This document shows, in pieces, positions 20,128 through 29,272 of a stretch of 64,000 nucleotides of DNA; position 1 is the stretch's first letter, and each line of letters begins with the position of its first letter. Where the stretch lies: positions 1-64,000 of the forward strand of contig WBSG01000011.1 of the NCBI GenBank assembly GCA_008923285.1, in the 5' to 3' direction. This DNA is from Betaproteobacteria bacterium SCN2. Lineage in GTDB: Bacteria; Pseudomonadota; Gammaproteobacteria; Burkholderiales; Thiobacillaceae. Made by a program: the position numbers and the translations under genes. The notes below the pieces were generated by a model. The model did not search any database and was not told the origin of the DNA. It saw nothing but the letters and a program-made list of their open reading frames with translations.

Positions 20128-20152
20128 GCAGTCGCCGAGAAAACAGCGCTTT

Positions 20153-20193
20153 CGTCATTGCGCGGCAGCGCAGCTGCGAGCCTCGCGATGACG
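20153..20193. repeat. REP-like palindromic repeat
   Basis: The arms CGTCATTGCGCGG (20153-20165) and CCTCGCGATGACG (20181-20193) are complementary at 11 of 13 positions. CGTCATTGCGAGG-type palindromes are common dispersed extragenic elements. It lies between the convergent mpl and cynS genes. Confidence 0.55.
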
Positions 20194-20212
20194 ATCGCCC
20201 TTTCTGCCGGAC

Positions 20213-20656
20213 TCAATAGGTCTTGTACGGCAAGAACTTCCCGTTCAGCACGATCCTGACGCGGTCGCCCTTGGGATCGGGCACGCGCGAGATGTCCATG
20301 GAAAAGTCGATCGCGCTCATGATGCCGTCGCCGAATTCCTCGTGGATCAGCGACTTGATCGTGGTGCCGTAGACCTGGACGAGTTCGTAAAAGCGGTAGA
20401 TCAGCGGGTCGCTCGGCACGGCCGACGGCAGGCTGCCCTTGCAGGGCACTTCCTGCAACTGGGCGACGGCCTCGGGCGGCAGGCCGAGCAGCTTGCCGAC
20501 GGCCGTGGCCTGTTTCTTGTCCAGAGTCATCTGGCCGAGCATGGCAGCGGTCGTCCACTCCTTGCTGAGCCCGATCTTCCTGGCGATGTCGGCCCACTTC
20601 AGGCCTTTTTTCTGCCTGGCGGCAAGAATGAGTTCGGTAACTTCGTTGCGGGTCAT
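20213..20656 (-). CDS. cynS: Cyanate hydratase (cyanase)
   Basis: 147 residues, the normal cyanase length. An N-terminal helix-turn-helix-like domain (WADIARKIGLSKEWTTAAML) is followed by the catalytic domain with Arg88, Glu91 and Ser114 (YRFYELVQVYG ... IMSAIDF), spaced as in E. coli Arg96/Glu99/Ser122. The enzyme turns cyanate and bicarbonate into ammonia and CO2. ATG 20656 follows the ABC ATPase stop by seven bases, so it is the last gene of a four-gene operon and identifies cyanate as the likely transported substrate. A longer frame upstream overlaps the ATPase and is not needed. Confidence 0.95.
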   Translation of the reverse strand: MTRNEVTELILAARQKKGLKWADIARKIGLSKEWTTAAMLGQMTLDKKQATAVGKLLGLPPEAVAQLQEVPCKGSLPSAVPSDPLIYRFYELVQVYGTTIKSLIHEEFGDGIMSAIDFSMDISRVPDPKGDRVRIVLNGKFLPYKTY

Positions 20657-20663
20657 GGTTTTT

Positions 20664-21599
20664 TCAGGCGTTGACAAGGTGGATATGGGATTTTCCGGCA
20701 CACGGCTTCGTGGCGGGCGCTTGCTCGCGTGCCTGCAGGGCAGACGCCTCGAACACGCTCGGCGTACTGGGCGCGTCGGGCGCTTCACGCAAGCTTCCGT
20801 ACCGCTTCGAGCGGCTCACCAGGAAATCGACCATGTGGTTGCGGATCGGGTAGTAGTGCGGGTGCTTGTGGATGGTGCTGCGCTCGCGCGGCCGCGGCAG
20901 GGTGTTGCCGACGATCTCGGCGATGCGCGCATGCGGCCCGTTCGACATCAGCATGATGCGGTCGGAAAGCAGGATGGCTTCGTCGACGTCGTGCGTGATC
21001 ATGAACACGGTCTGCTGCGTCTCGGCGCAGATCTTCAGCAGCTCGTCCTGGATCACGCCGCGCGTCAGCGCATCGAGCGCGCCGAAGGGCTCGTCCATCA
21101 GCAGCATCTTCGGCTCGATGGAGAAGGCGCGCGCGATGCCGACGCGCTGCTTCATGCCGCCGGAGAGCTGCGCCGGTTTCTTGTGCTCCGCGCCCTTGAG
21201 GCCGACCAGCTCGATGTAGTACATGGCATGGTCGCGCACCTTCTGCCGGCTCCAGCCGGGCCAGCGCGACTTCACGGCGAAGGAAACGTTCTCCAGTACC
21301 GTCAGCCAGGGCATCAGCGCATGGCTCTGGAAAATCACGCCGCGGTCGAGACTCGGACCCGACACCTCGCGGCCGTCCATGAACACGTTGCCGCTGCTGG
21401 CGGCATCGAGTCCGGCCAGGATGTTGAGGATGGTGGATTTGCCGCAGCCGGAGTGGCCGGTGATGCAGATGAACTCGCCCTTGTCGATGTGGAAATTGAC
21501 ATGGTCGAACACGGTGACGTCGACGCCGCCGGTCGGGCTCGGGTAGTCCCGCGACAGGTTTTCGACCGCGAGAAACGGATGTGGCTTGGAATCGCTCAT
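20664..21599 (-). CDS. cynD: ABC transporter ATP-binding protein (nitrate/cyanate type)
   Basis: 311 residues: Walker A GHSGCGKST (48-56), Q-loop IFQSHALMPWLTV, signature QLSGGMKQRVGIARA, Walker B MLLMDEPFGALDA and switch His in ITHDVDEA. The VFDHVNFHIDKGEF and SHALMPWLTV details are those of NrtD/CynD/TauB-like ATPases. The C-terminal about 45 residues are a variable tail. It sits four bases after the permease gene. The symbol is inferred from linkage to cynS. Confidence 0.88.
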   Translation of the reverse strand: MSDSKPHPFLAVENLSRDYPSPTGGVDVTVFDHVNFHIDKGEFICITGHSGCGKSTILNILAGLDAASSGNVFMDGREVSGPSLDRGVIFQSHALMPWLTVLENVSFAVKSRWPGWSRQKVRDHAMYYIELVGLKGAEHKKPAQLSGGMKQRVGIARAFSIEPKMLLMDEPFGALDALTRGVIQDELLKICAETQQTVFMITHDVDEAILLSDRIMLMSNGPHARIAEIVGNTLPRPRERSTIHKHPHYYPIRNHMVDFLVSRSKRYGSLREAPDAPSTPSVFEASALQAREQAPATKPCAGKSHIHLVNA

Positions 21600-21603
21600 G
21601 GCT

Positions 21604-22455
21604 TTACTCCTGATAGGCGACGCGCTTCTCGAGCACGCCGAAGATGCTGTCCAGCGCGAGGCCGACGATGCCGATCATGAAGATGGCGAACAGCACGTTG
21701 GTGATGGACAGGTTGTTCCACTCGTTCCACACGAAGTAGCCGATACCGGTGCCGCCGACCAGCATTTCGGCGGCGACGATGACCAGCCAGGCAATGCCCA
21801 TGGAGATGCGCATGCCGGTGAGGATGGTCGGCGCGGCGGCCGGCAGGATCACGCGAAAGGCCTTCCTCAGCGGATTCACTTCCAGCGTGCGCGAAACGTC
21901 GAGCCAGTCGCGGCGCACGCCGGCCACGCCGTGCGCCGTGTTGATCAGCATCGGCCACAGCGAGCAGATGAAGATGACGAAGATGGCCGACAGCGACGCG
22001 TCCTTGATGGTGTAGAGCGCGAGCGGCATCCACGCCAGCGGCGAGATCGGCTTCAGCACCTGCACGTAGGGGTTGAGCGCCTGGTAGAACACGCGCGAGT
22101 TGCCGATGGCGAAGCCGAGCGGGATCGCCACCGCCGCGGCCATCAGGAAGCCGGCAAGCACGCGCGCCAGCGAATAGGCCAACTGGATGCCGATGCCCTT
22201 GTCGTTGGGACCGTTGTCGTAGAACGGGTCCGACAGCTTGTCCCACAAGGTCTGCGCCATCGCGAGCGGACCGGGGAAGCTCGACGCCGAACCGGCCGAA
22301 CCGCCGCCCATGAGGGCGGCGTACTCGGGATCGACATCGGCGGCCACTGCCTTGGCTTCCGGCAGGGTGGCAAGCTGCCACACCAGCAGGATCACCCCGA
22401 ACAGCAGCAGGGACAGCAGCGCGGCTTTTTGAGTAAGGCTGAGTTTCGTTTTCAT
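21604..22455 (-). CDS. cynB: ABC transporter permease (nitrate/cyanate type)
   Basis: 283 residues with an N-terminal membrane anchor (LLSLLLFGVILLVWQLATL), a periplasmic loop of about 60, and five or so further spans. The cytoplasmic EAA-like loop is SRTLEVNPLRKAFRVILPAAAPTILTG, typical of the NrtB/SsuC family. Its ATG overlaps the stop of the upstream binding-protein gene (ATGA at 22452-22455), so translation is coupled. Confidence 0.88.
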   Translation of the reverse strand: MKTKLSLTQKAALLSLLLFGVILLVWQLATLPEAKAVAADVDPEYAALMGGGSAGSASSFPGPLAMAQTLWDKLSDPFYDNGPNDKGIGIQLAYSLARVLAGFLMAAAVAIPLGFAIGNSRVFYQALNPYVQVLKPISPLAWMPLALYTIKDASLSAIFVIFICSLWPMLINTAHGVAGVRRDWLDVSRTLEVNPLRKAFRVILPAAAPTILTGMRISMGIAWLVIVAAEMLVGGTGIGYFVWNEWNNLSITNVLFAIFMIGIVGLALDSIFGVLEKRVAYQE

Positions 22456-23825
22456 GTGCGTTTGATGGCAAAGGAGTTGAGGTATTCGGCAGGCCTCGCG
22501 GGATCGAAGACCTTGCCCATGATGGTGTGCCGGGCGTAATTCGCGGCCGGCGCCTTGATGCCGATTTCCGCCATGCGCGCCCTCGCGTCGGTGGCGCGGA
22601 ATACTTCCTCGGCGATGGCCTTGTAGTTGACCTCGCCCTTGATGTAGCCCCAGCGCTTCAACTGCGTGAGGATCCACACCGCCATCGACTGCCAGGGGAA
22701 GGGGTCGAAATCGACGCGGTCGGGCACGTTCCTGACCTTGCCGAGGCCGTCGGCGAAGCGGCCGGTCATGACCTGCTCCAGCACCGGGATCGGCTGGTTG
22801 AGGTAGTTGGCCGGCGCAATGGCTTCAATGATCGCCTTGCGGTTCTCCGGCTTGTGCGCGTAGTCGGTGGCGCTGGCGATGGCGCGGAACAGTGCGGCAT
22901 AGGTGTTGGGATACTGCTTGTAGAAGCCTTCCTGCACGCCGAAGGTGCAGCAGGGATGGCCGTCCCACAGGTCGCGCGACAGGGTGTGAATGAAGCCGAC
23001 CTCCTCGTACACGGCGCGCTGGTTGAACGGTTCGGGTCCGAGGAAGCCGTCGATGTTGCCGGCGCGCAGGTTGGCCACCATGTCGGGCGGCGGCATCATG
23101 CGCAGTTCGACGTCCTTGTCCGGATCGAGGCCAGCCTCGGCCAGGTAGTAGCGCAACAGCAGGTTGTGGATGGAATAGTCGAAGGGCAGGCCGAACTTGA
23201 ACCCCTTCCACGACTTGGGATCGAGCTTGCCCTTGTGCTTGAGATGGAGGGTGATGGCCTGGCCGTTGATGTTCTGGATCGAGGCGACGTCCACCGCCTG
23301 CCTGGCGGAGCCGAGGCCCAGCGACATCGCCAGCGGCATCGGCGACAGCATGTGCGAAGCGTCGTATTCCTTGTTCTGCACCTTGTCGCGAATTACCGCC
23401 CAGCCGGCGGTTTTCTGCAGGCTGACGTTGAGGCCTTCGCGCGCATAGAAGCCCATCGGGCCGGCCATGATGATGGGCGTGGCGCAGGTGATGGGAATGA
23501 AGCCGATTTTCAGATCAGTTTTTTCCGGCTTGCCGGCCTCGGCCGCCAGCGCCTTGGCCGTGCCCAGCGGGAAGAATGTGGAGATGGCCGCCAGTGCGGT
23601 GCCGGCGCCGACCGCGCGCAGGAAATTGCGCCGCGCTTCGTCTTCCGGAAACAGCGCGCGCACCACGGCGGACTCGACCACGCGCGAAATGCGCGCATCC
23701 TCGTTTTTCATGTCGGCCTCATGCCGCGCTTCATCATGCGCTGCCTGGCTGTGGTGGCGGCCGCAGCTGCAACCTGCGCGGTGCAATTTGGTATCAGGGT
23801 CAAACGGGTCATCGAAGCCGGACAT
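22452..23825 (-). CDS. cynA: Tat-type substrate-binding protein, NrtA/CmpA/CynA family
   Basis: 457 residues from ATG 23825, chosen because GGAG lies seven bases upstream. The binding-protein core begins LKIGFIPITCATPIIMAGPMGFY and includes GLPFDYSIHNLLLRYYL, LGPEPFNQRAV and DGHPCCTFGVQE, the NrtA/CmpA pattern. Unusually, a 64-residue extension precedes the twin-arginine motif (Arg65-Arg66 in EARRNFLRAVGAG) and carries a Cys/His-rich CSCGRHHSQAAH segment. It is the first gene of the operon ending in cynS, so it probably captures cyanate in the periplasm. Nitrate or bicarbonate are alternatives for the family. Confidence 0.85.
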   Translation of the reverse strand: MSGFDDPFDPDTKLHRAGCSCGRHHSQAAHDEARHEADMKNEDARISRVVESAVVRALFPEDEARRNFLRAVGAGTALAAISTFFPLGTAKALAAEAGKPEKTDLKIGFIPITCATPIIMAGPMGFYAREGLNVSLQKTAGWAVIRDKVQNKEYDASHMLSPMPLAMSLGLGSARQAVDVASIQNINGQAITLHLKHKGKLDPKSWKGFKFGLPFDYSIHNLLLRYYLAEAGLDPDKDVELRMMPPPDMVANLRAGNIDGFLGPEPFNQRAVYEEVGFIHTLSRDLWDGHPCCTFGVQEGFYKQYPNTYAALFRAIASATDYAHKPENRKAIIEAIAPANYLNQPIPVLEQVMTGRFADGLGKVRNVPDRVDFDPFPWQSMAVWILTQLKRWGYIKGEVNYKAIAEEVFRATDARARMAEIGIKAPAANYARHTIMGKVFDPARPAEYLNSFAIKRT

Positions 23826-24082
23826 AGGGTTCTCCATCAGATTGAAAAATGTTGCTTCTGACGACGCCGCGCACTGCTTTGAACGCTTCGTGCAAGCTTG
23901 TGGTGCACCTTGCGCCATTCCTTATCGCTTTCCGCTTCAGGCCCTGACTATGCGATTCAGCGCGTATCCGGGCCTGGGGCATGGTGTGATGCGGCGTCTT
24001 CGCTGATGACTCATTCACAAAGCGTGCCAGCTATCTGATAGATTCGTGGGCATTCGTCATGAATGGATGATCCGGAGCAGAC

Positions 24083-24475
24083 ATGATCCGTTTTGCCGTA
24101 TCGCTCGGTGTCGACGACGCCGCGCAAAAACTCATTGCCGCCATCGCGGCCTTCCCCATGGGCCTCACCGCGCACATCAACGGCCAGTCCAACTGCCTGA
24201 AGAAAGGCATGGACGCGCCGGCCGACCAGATCCTGGAAGTGTTCCGGCCGGACTACGCCATGAAGGTGTGGGCGGCCGAGAAGGCCGCCGGCATCGACAT
24301 CCCCCTGCGCATCCATCTATATGAACAGGATGGCCGCACCTGGATCGCGCACCGTTCCGCTTCGGAAACCTTCCGGCCTTACGCCAACCCCAGGCTCGAC
24401 GCCCTGGGGGGAGAACTGGATGCCGTCTTCAGCGGCATACTGGCTGCGCTCGATCCCTGGCGCCTGCCGGGCTGA
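24083..24475 (+). CDS. Small DUF302-like protein
   Basis: 130 residues, cytoplasmic, no signal peptide. The stretch ILEVFRPDYAMKVWAAEKAAGIDIPLRIHLYEQDG resembles the core of DUF302 (fold of unknown function, PLxxxVYxxDG-like), where members act on small or heme-like ligands in a few studied cases. It is divergent from the cyanate operon with a 257-base gap that shows no clear palindromic operator. The family assignment is tentative. Confidence 0.55.
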   Translation: MIRFAVSLGVDDAAQKLIAAIAAFPMGLTAHINGQSNCLKKGMDAPADQILEVFRPDYAMKVWAAEKAAGIDIPLRIHLYEQDGRTWIAHRSASETFRPYANPRLDALGGELDAVFSGILAALDPWRLPG

Positions 24476-24517
24476 GCGGAATTTCGGGAATCCCTGCCGC
24501 CCCGGTAAAATGCGGCG

Positions 24518-25072
24518 ATGATTCTCTATATCCACGGTTTCAATTCCACTTCCGGTTCCGGCAAGGCGCAGGAACTCAAGAAATGGCTCGAAGCGCAGGG
24601 ACGCGGCGACGAGTGGGCCTGCCCCGACCTGCCGCACCAGCCGGCGGCAGCCATTGCCGAACTGGCGCGCGTCATCGAGTCGGCGAAAACCCCGGTCAAG
24701 CTGATCGGCTCCTCGCTGGGCGGCTTCTACGCCACGGTGCTGGCGGGCCGCTACGGCCTCAGGGCGGTGCTGATCAATCCGGCGGTGCATCCGCAATTGC
24801 TGCTGCGCGACGCGCTCGGCCCGCAGAAGAACTGGCATACCGGCGAGGAATACGAGTTCACCCAGTCGCACCTGAACGCGCTGGCGGCCATGGACGAGGC
24901 CTCGCCCAGCCAGCCCAGCAATCTGCTGCTGCTGGTGGAAACGGGCGACGAGGTGATCGACTACCGGGATGCGGTGGCCCATTACCGCGAGGCTCATCAG
25001 ATCATCCTGCAGGGCGGCGACCACGGCTTCACCCGCTTCGTCGACCTATTGCCGTTTATTGATAGTTTTTAA
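24518..25072 (+). CDS. yqiA: YqiA/YcfP-family alpha/beta-hydrolase (esterase)
   Basis: 184 residues beginning MILYIHGFNSTSGSGKAQEL, with the nucleophile elbow GSSLGGFYAT (Ser in GSSLGG), an acid residue in LLVETGDEVIDYRDA and the catalytic His in LQGGDHGFTRF. This is the UPF0227 esterase fold. TAAAAT at 24506-24511 lies six bases before the ATG and no Shine-Dalgarno is visible, so the mRNA may be leaderless. A natural substrate is not known. Confidence 0.85.
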   Translation: MILYIHGFNSTSGSGKAQELKKWLEAQGRGDEWACPDLPHQPAAAIAELARVIESAKTPVKLIGSSLGGFYATVLAGRYGLRAVLINPAVHPQLLLRDALGPQKNWHTGEEYEFTQSHLNALAAMDEASPSQPSNLLLLVETGDEVIDYRDAVAHYREAHQIILQGGDHGFTRFVDLLPFIDSF

Positions 25073-25084
25073 GAACCCAAAATT

Positions 25085-25154
25085 AACAGGGAGGTTAAGA
25101 GAGGCAAGAGAGTAAAAACTTTCTATACCTCCCTTACCTCCCCTTCCTCCCTGT
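25085..25154. repeat. Long imperfect inverted repeat before the RNase II-like gene
   Basis: A purine-rich left arm (about 25085-25112, AACAGGGAGGTTAAGAGAGG) pairs with a pyrimidine-rich right arm (25128-25154) at about three quarters of positions. The right arm ends six bases before the ATG at 25161, so the start codon has CCTCC-type sequence where a Shine-Dalgarno should be, while the AGGGAGG lies in the distal arm. Confidence 0.65.
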
Positions 25155-25160
25155 AAATAT

Positions 25161-27029
25161 ATGTTTGTTTTTTACGAAGAAGACGGCCAGTTCAAGGCCG
25201 GCCGCGTCATGGCCGACAACGACGCCTCGCTGCAGGTGGAGACGGCCTCGGGCAAGCGCTCCAAGATCAAGGCCGACCGCGTGTTCCAGCGCTTTTCCGC
25301 GCCCGAGCCCGCCGCTTTCATGGACGCCGCGCACGCCGTGCGCGACGAGGCCGACCCCGATTTCCTGTGGGAAGCGGCCGGCACCGAGGAATTCGATTAC
25401 CAGCAGCTGGCCGAGGAATATTTCGGCCACTCGCCGCAACCGCATGAAGCGGCCGGCATCCTCATGCGCCTGCACGAGGCGCCGATGCACTTCTACAAGA
25501 AGGGCCGCGGCCGCTACAAGCCGGCGCCGGCTGAAAACCTCGCGGCCGCCAAAGCCAGCGTGGAAAGAAAGGCGCGCGAAGCCATGCAGGTCGACGAGTG
25601 GAAGGCGAGCCTCGTCAGCGGCGCGCTGCCCGCATGGGACGCCGACATCCATCGCCTCCTGTTCAAGCCGGACAAGAACACGCTGGCCTGGAAGGCGCTC
25701 GACGCCGCCTGCAGCCAGACCGGCGAATCCGCGCTGCATCTTTTGAACCGCTGCGGCGCCATCGCCGACATCGAGGCGCTGCACAAGGCGCAGTTCCTGC
25801 TCGAGTATTTCCCCAAGGGCACCGGCTTTCCCGACATCGCCGAACCCTTCGATCCGCCCGGCCTGCCCGAGGCCGAGGTCGCCGCCTTCAGCATCGACGA
25901 CGCCGCCACCACCGAAATCGACGATGCGATCTCGCTGCAGTTCAGCCCCGATGGCGGCGCACGCGTGGGCATCCACATCGCCTGCCCGGCGCTCGGCATC
26001 CCGCCGGGCTCGCGGCTCGACGACATTGCGCGGGCGCGGCTGTCCACGGTGTACTTCCCCGGCGACAAGATCACCATGCTGCCCGAGGCGGTAATCGACC
26101 ATTACACCCTGATCGAGGGCCAGCACTGCCCGGCGCTGTCCATGTATGTCGATGTCGCGGCGGATTTCTCCATCCGCAACATCGAAAGCCGGCTCGAGGC
26201 CGTGCACATCGCCGCCAATCTGCGCCACGACACCCTGGACCAGCGCTTCAGCGAAGAGACCATCGGCGCCGGCCCGGACTACCCCTACAAGCGCGAGCTC
26301 GAATGGCTGTGGGGCTTTACCTCCACCCTGGAGGCGTCGCGCGGCGCCGTCAACCAGATCAACCGCCAGGACTACAACTTCAGCATCGAGCGCGACGGGC
26401 AGGGCAACAGCCGGGTGGACATCGTGCCGCGCAAGCGCGGCAGCCCCATCGACAAGGTGGTGGCCGAACTCATGATCCTGGCCAACAGCCGCTGGGGCAC
26501 CTGGCTCAAGGAAAAGGGCGTGCCCGGCATCTTCCGCAACCAGAGCATGGGCAAGACGCGCATGGCCACCCAGCCCGGCATCCACCAGGGCCTGGGCGTG
26601 GAGAACTACGCCTGGTCGAGCTCGCCCCTGCGGCGCTATGTCGACCTCGTCAACCAGCGCCAGCTCCTCAGCCTGGTGCAGGACGTGGCGCCCACCTACG
26701 GCCCGCGCAACGACTACCTGTTTGCCGCCGTGCGCGACTTCGAACTCACCTACGATGGCTATGCCGACTTCCAGCGCCGGCTGGAACGCTACTGGTGCCT
26801 GCGCTGGCTGCTGCAGGAGAACGTGAGCGAGATCACCGCCAACGTCATACGCGACGATCTCGCGCGCCTCAACGGCCTGCCCATGGTGGTGAAGGCGCCC
26901 TCGCTGCCGCCCGGCCTGGCAGCCGATACGGTCGTGCGCTTCAAGCTGTCCGGCATCGACCTGCTGGGGATCGAGCTGCATGCGGAATATGCTGGCACTG
27001 TGGAGGCGGCTTCCGTAGAATCGGCCTGA
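25161..27029 (+). CDS. RNase II/R-family exoribonuclease
   Basis: 622 residues. An N-terminal beta-barrel-like region (VFYEEDGQFKAGRVMADN) and a long helical linker precede the RNB catalytic domain, whose signature is FSIDDAATTEIDDAISL with the metal-binding acidic residues at 246-255. Later motifs are MTLPEAVIDHYTLI-like (MLPEAVIDHYTL), VVAELMILANSRWGTWL and SSSPLRRYVDLVNQRQL, where the Arg pair and Asp are typical. These enzymes degrade single-stranded RNA 3' to 5'. It is shorter than RNase R and without a clear S1 domain at the C-terminus. Confidence 0.85.
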   Translation: MFVFYEEDGQFKAGRVMADNDASLQVETASGKRSKIKADRVFQRFSAPEPAAFMDAAHAVRDEADPDFLWEAAGTEEFDYQQLAEEYFGHSPQPHEAAGILMRLHEAPMHFYKKGRGRYKPAPAENLAAAKASVERKAREAMQVDEWKASLVSGALPAWDADIHRLLFKPDKNTLAWKALDAACSQTGESALHLLNRCGAIADIEALHKAQFLLEYFPKGTGFPDIAEPFDPPGLPEAEVAAFSIDDAATTEIDDAISLQFSPDGGARVGIHIACPALGIPPGSRLDDIARARLSTVYFPGDKITMLPEAVIDHYTLIEGQHCPALSMYVDVAADFSIRNIESRLEAVHIAANLRHDTLDQRFSEETIGAGPDYPYKRELEWLWGFTSTLEASRGAVNQINRQDYNFSIERDGQGNSRVDIVPRKRGSPIDKVVAELMILANSRWGTWLKEKGVPGIFRNQSMGKTRMATQPGIHQGLGVENYAWSSSPLRRYVDLVNQRQLLSLVQDVAPTYGPRNDYLFAAVRDFELTYDGYADFQRRLERYWCLRWLLQENVSEITANVIRDDLARLNGLPMVVKAPSLPPGLAADTVVRFKLSGIDLLGIELHAEYAGTVEAASVESA

Positions 27030-27034
27030 CCGAT

Positions 27035-27964
27035 ATGCAGACAGCCGTCCAGCCTCAGCTTGCCGCCCCCAGCCAGCGCGACATGCGCATCGCCCTGGCC
27101 TTGATGGCGTCCTTCGCGCTGCACGGCATCGTGCTCTCCACGCAGTTCACCCTGGTCAATCCCCGGCACTTCGAGGACCTCACCCCGCCCATGGAGGTGG
27201 TGCTGGTCAACGCCAGGACAAGCGAGGCCCCGCTCAATCCCGACGTGCTGGCGCAGGTCGACCTCGCTGGTGGCGGCAATGTCGACGACGACCGGCAGGC
27301 CAAAAGCCCGCTGCCCTACAAGGCGCAACCCGCCGAACAAAGCGAGGCCGCCACCCTGGCCCGGGTCAGACAGCTTGAAGAGCAGGCGCGCCAGTTGCTG
27401 ACCCAACTGAAAAGCCAGGCAGCCGTCGACAGTTCGCCCGAGAGCGCCCCCCGCCGCGAAGTCAACAGCGCGGAACTGATGCTGCAAGCTTCGGAAGCCG
27501 CCAAGCTGCAGGCTCAGATCTCGCGCAACTGGGACGAGTACCAGAAGCGTCCGCGGCGTGATTTTGTCGGCGCCAATGCCAAAAGCTACACCTACGCACG
27601 CTATATAGAAGATTGGGTAAGCAAAGCCGAGCGCATCGGCAACCTTAACTACCCCGAGGAAGCTCGCCGCCAGCGCATTTATGGCAGCCTCCGCATGACT
27701 GTTTCCCTTTACGCGGACGGCACGGTTGAAAGTATTGATATCGACAAGTCTTCTGGCTCGAAAATCCTGGACCAAGCCGCTATCAACGTCGTCAATCTAG
27801 GAGCACCTTACGCGCCGTTCCCACGTGAAATGCGGGAAGCCATCTGGAAAGCCAGTGGAGCACCGAGCGCTTTTGCCAACCAAGGTGGGCGCGAAATTGC
27901 CATTTCCATCACTCGCACCTGGACTTTCACCCGTTCCGACCAGCTCGGAGTCGCCACCGAATAA
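27035..27964 (+). CDS. TonB-family energy-transducer-like protein
   Basis: 309 residues. One membrane anchor near residues 18-36 (IALALMASFALHGIVLS) is followed by a charged periplasmic linker with a coiled coil (ATLARVRQLEEQARQLLTQL) instead of the usual Pro-rich spacer, then a C-terminal TonB domain (NLNYPEEARRQRIYGSLRMTV, DGTVESIDIDKSSGSKILD). It would couple proton motive force to outer-membrane receptors such as the OprC-type gene, but no exbB/exbD is nearby. TAGAAT at 27016-27021 lies 13 bases before the ATG; the ATG follows the nuclease stop by five bases. Confidence 0.8.
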   Translation: MQTAVQPQLAAPSQRDMRIALALMASFALHGIVLSTQFTLVNPRHFEDLTPPMEVVLVNARTSEAPLNPDVLAQVDLAGGGNVDDDRQAKSPLPYKAQPAEQSEAATLARVRQLEEQARQLLTQLKSQAAVDSSPESAPRREVNSAELMLQASEAAKLQAQISRNWDEYQKRPRRDFVGANAKSYTYARYIEDWVSKAERIGNLNYPEEARRQRIYGSLRMTVSLYADGTVESIDIDKSSGSKILDQAAINVVNLGAPYAPFPREMREAIWKASGAPSAFANQGGREIAISITRTWTFTRSDQLGVATE

Positions 27965-28006
27965 ACTTCTTTAATCAGATCATTCGATCTATTTTTGCTC
28001 CGGTGA

Positions 28007-28012
28007 TAGAAT
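28007..28012 (+). promoter_or_regulatory. -10-like box (TAGAAT) for fbp
   Basis: TAGAAT lies 40 bases before the fbp ATG, with a weak TTCGAT at 27983-27988 (18-base spacer). Confidence 0.35.
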
Positions 28013-28052
28013 ATGCGGCTTTGCTGATATTCTGATCTTTCTGGAGCGCACC

Positions 28053-29075
28053 ATGCATCTCGGAACCACCCTCACCCAATTCATCATTGAAGAGCAGCGC
28101 CACATTCCCGGCGCCACCGGCGAATTCACCGGCCTCTTGAACGACGTCGCCACCGCCTGCAAGATGATTTCCAACGGCGTCAACCACGGCGGCCTGCTGG
28201 GCGTGCTGGGCGCGGCCGGCACCGAGAACGTGCAGGGCGAAGACCAGAAGAAGATGGACGTCATCTCCAACGAGATCTTCCTCAAGCGCAACGAGTGGGC
28301 CGGGCATCTGGCCGCCATGGCATCCGAGGAAATGGACGAGATCTACCAGATCCCCGAAGGCAACCCGCGCGGCAAATACCTGCTGCTGTTCGACCCGCTC
28401 GACGGCTCTTCCAACATCGACGTCAACGTATCCGTCGGCTCCATCTTCTCCATCCTGCGCTGCCCCGGCAACGAGAACGTGAGCGGTCCCACCCCGGTGG
28501 AAGCCTTCATGCAGCCCGGTGTGAAGCAGGTCTGCGCCGGCTACGCCCTGTACGGCCCCTCCACCATGCTGGTGATCACCACCGGCCGCGGCGTCAATGG
28601 CTTCACGCTGGACCCCAACGTCGGCGAGTTCGTGCTCACCCACGAGAACATGACCATCCCCGAAGACACCAGGGAATTCGCCATCAACATGTCGAACTAC
28701 CGCTTCTGGGAACAGCCGGTGCGCCGCTATGTCGACGAATGCCTGGCCGGCCAGACCGGCCCGCGCGGCAAGGATTTCAACATGCGCTGGGTCGCTTCCA
28801 TGGTCGCCGAGGTGCACCGCATCCTCACCCGCGGCGGCGTGTTCATGTACCCGATGGATGAAAAGCTGCGCGAAAAGGGCGGCAAGCTGCGCCTGATGTA
28901 CGAAGCCAACCCGATGGCCTTCATCGTCGAGCAGGCCGGCGGCGCCGCCACCACCGGCAGCGAGCGCATCCTCGAACTACAGCCCACCAGCATCCACCAG
29001 CGCGTACCCGTGGTGCTCGGCTCCAGGAACGAAGTGGACGTCATCACCGGCTACCATCACGCGCAGGCCGCCTGA
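28053..29075 (+). CDS. fbp: Class I fructose-1,6-bisphosphatase
   Basis: 340 residues with the metal/substrate loop [12 protein letters not shown] (Asp114, Asp117), [15 protein letters not shown] and the C-terminal [15 protein letters not shown]. It removes the 1-phosphate of fructose 1,6-bisphosphate in gluconeogenesis (or the Calvin cycle in autotrophs). Length and motifs are complete. It ends 19 bases before a strong terminator, so it is probably a single-gene unit. No Calvin-cycle gene adjoins it. Confidence 0.96.
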   Translation: MHLGTTLTQFIIEEQRHIPGATGEFTGLLNDVATACKMISNGVNHGGLLGVLGAAGTENVQGEDQKKMDVISNEIFLKRNEWAGHLAAMASEEMDEIYQIPEGNPRGKYLLLFDPLDGSSNIDVNVSVGSIFSILRCPGNENVSGPTPVEAFMQPGVKQVCAGYALYGPSTMLVITTGRGVNGFTLDPNVGEFVLTHENMTIPEDTREFAINMSNYRFWEQPVRRYVDECLAGQTGPRGKDFNMRWVASMVAEVHRILTRGGVFMYPMDEKLREKGGKLRLMYEANPMAFIVEQAGGAATTGSERILELQPTSIHQRVPVVLGSRNEVDVITGYHHAQAA

Positions 29076-29094
29076 GGCAGCCTTCCGCCCCAGC

Positions 29095-29122
29095 AAAAAA
29101 CCGGGCCGACGCCCGGTTTTTT
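29095..29122. terminator. Rho-independent terminator after fbp
   Basis: A perfect 12-bp stem (AAAAAACCGGGC / GCCCGGTTTTTT) with a CGAC loop ends in a U-run on the plus strand and an A-run before it. It would also work in reverse. Confidence 0.9.
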
Positions 29123-29272
29123 ATTGCCGCCGGCTGGCGAAAGATTCGCCTGCGCTTGCCCGCTGCGCATCGGCCATTCCCGCCTGCGCCGGAAATCCGC
29201 CTGAACTTTCCAGTTTGCCTGCTGACTAGCTTTGAGCAGCTTGTTCTTTGAATTCAGACAGGGGGACAACAA

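Noticed and set aside
25134-26981. Minus-strand 615-codon frame across the RNase II-like gene
   Set aside because: Shadow frame; low-complexity composition, no motif, and the plus-strand gene has clear catalytic residues.
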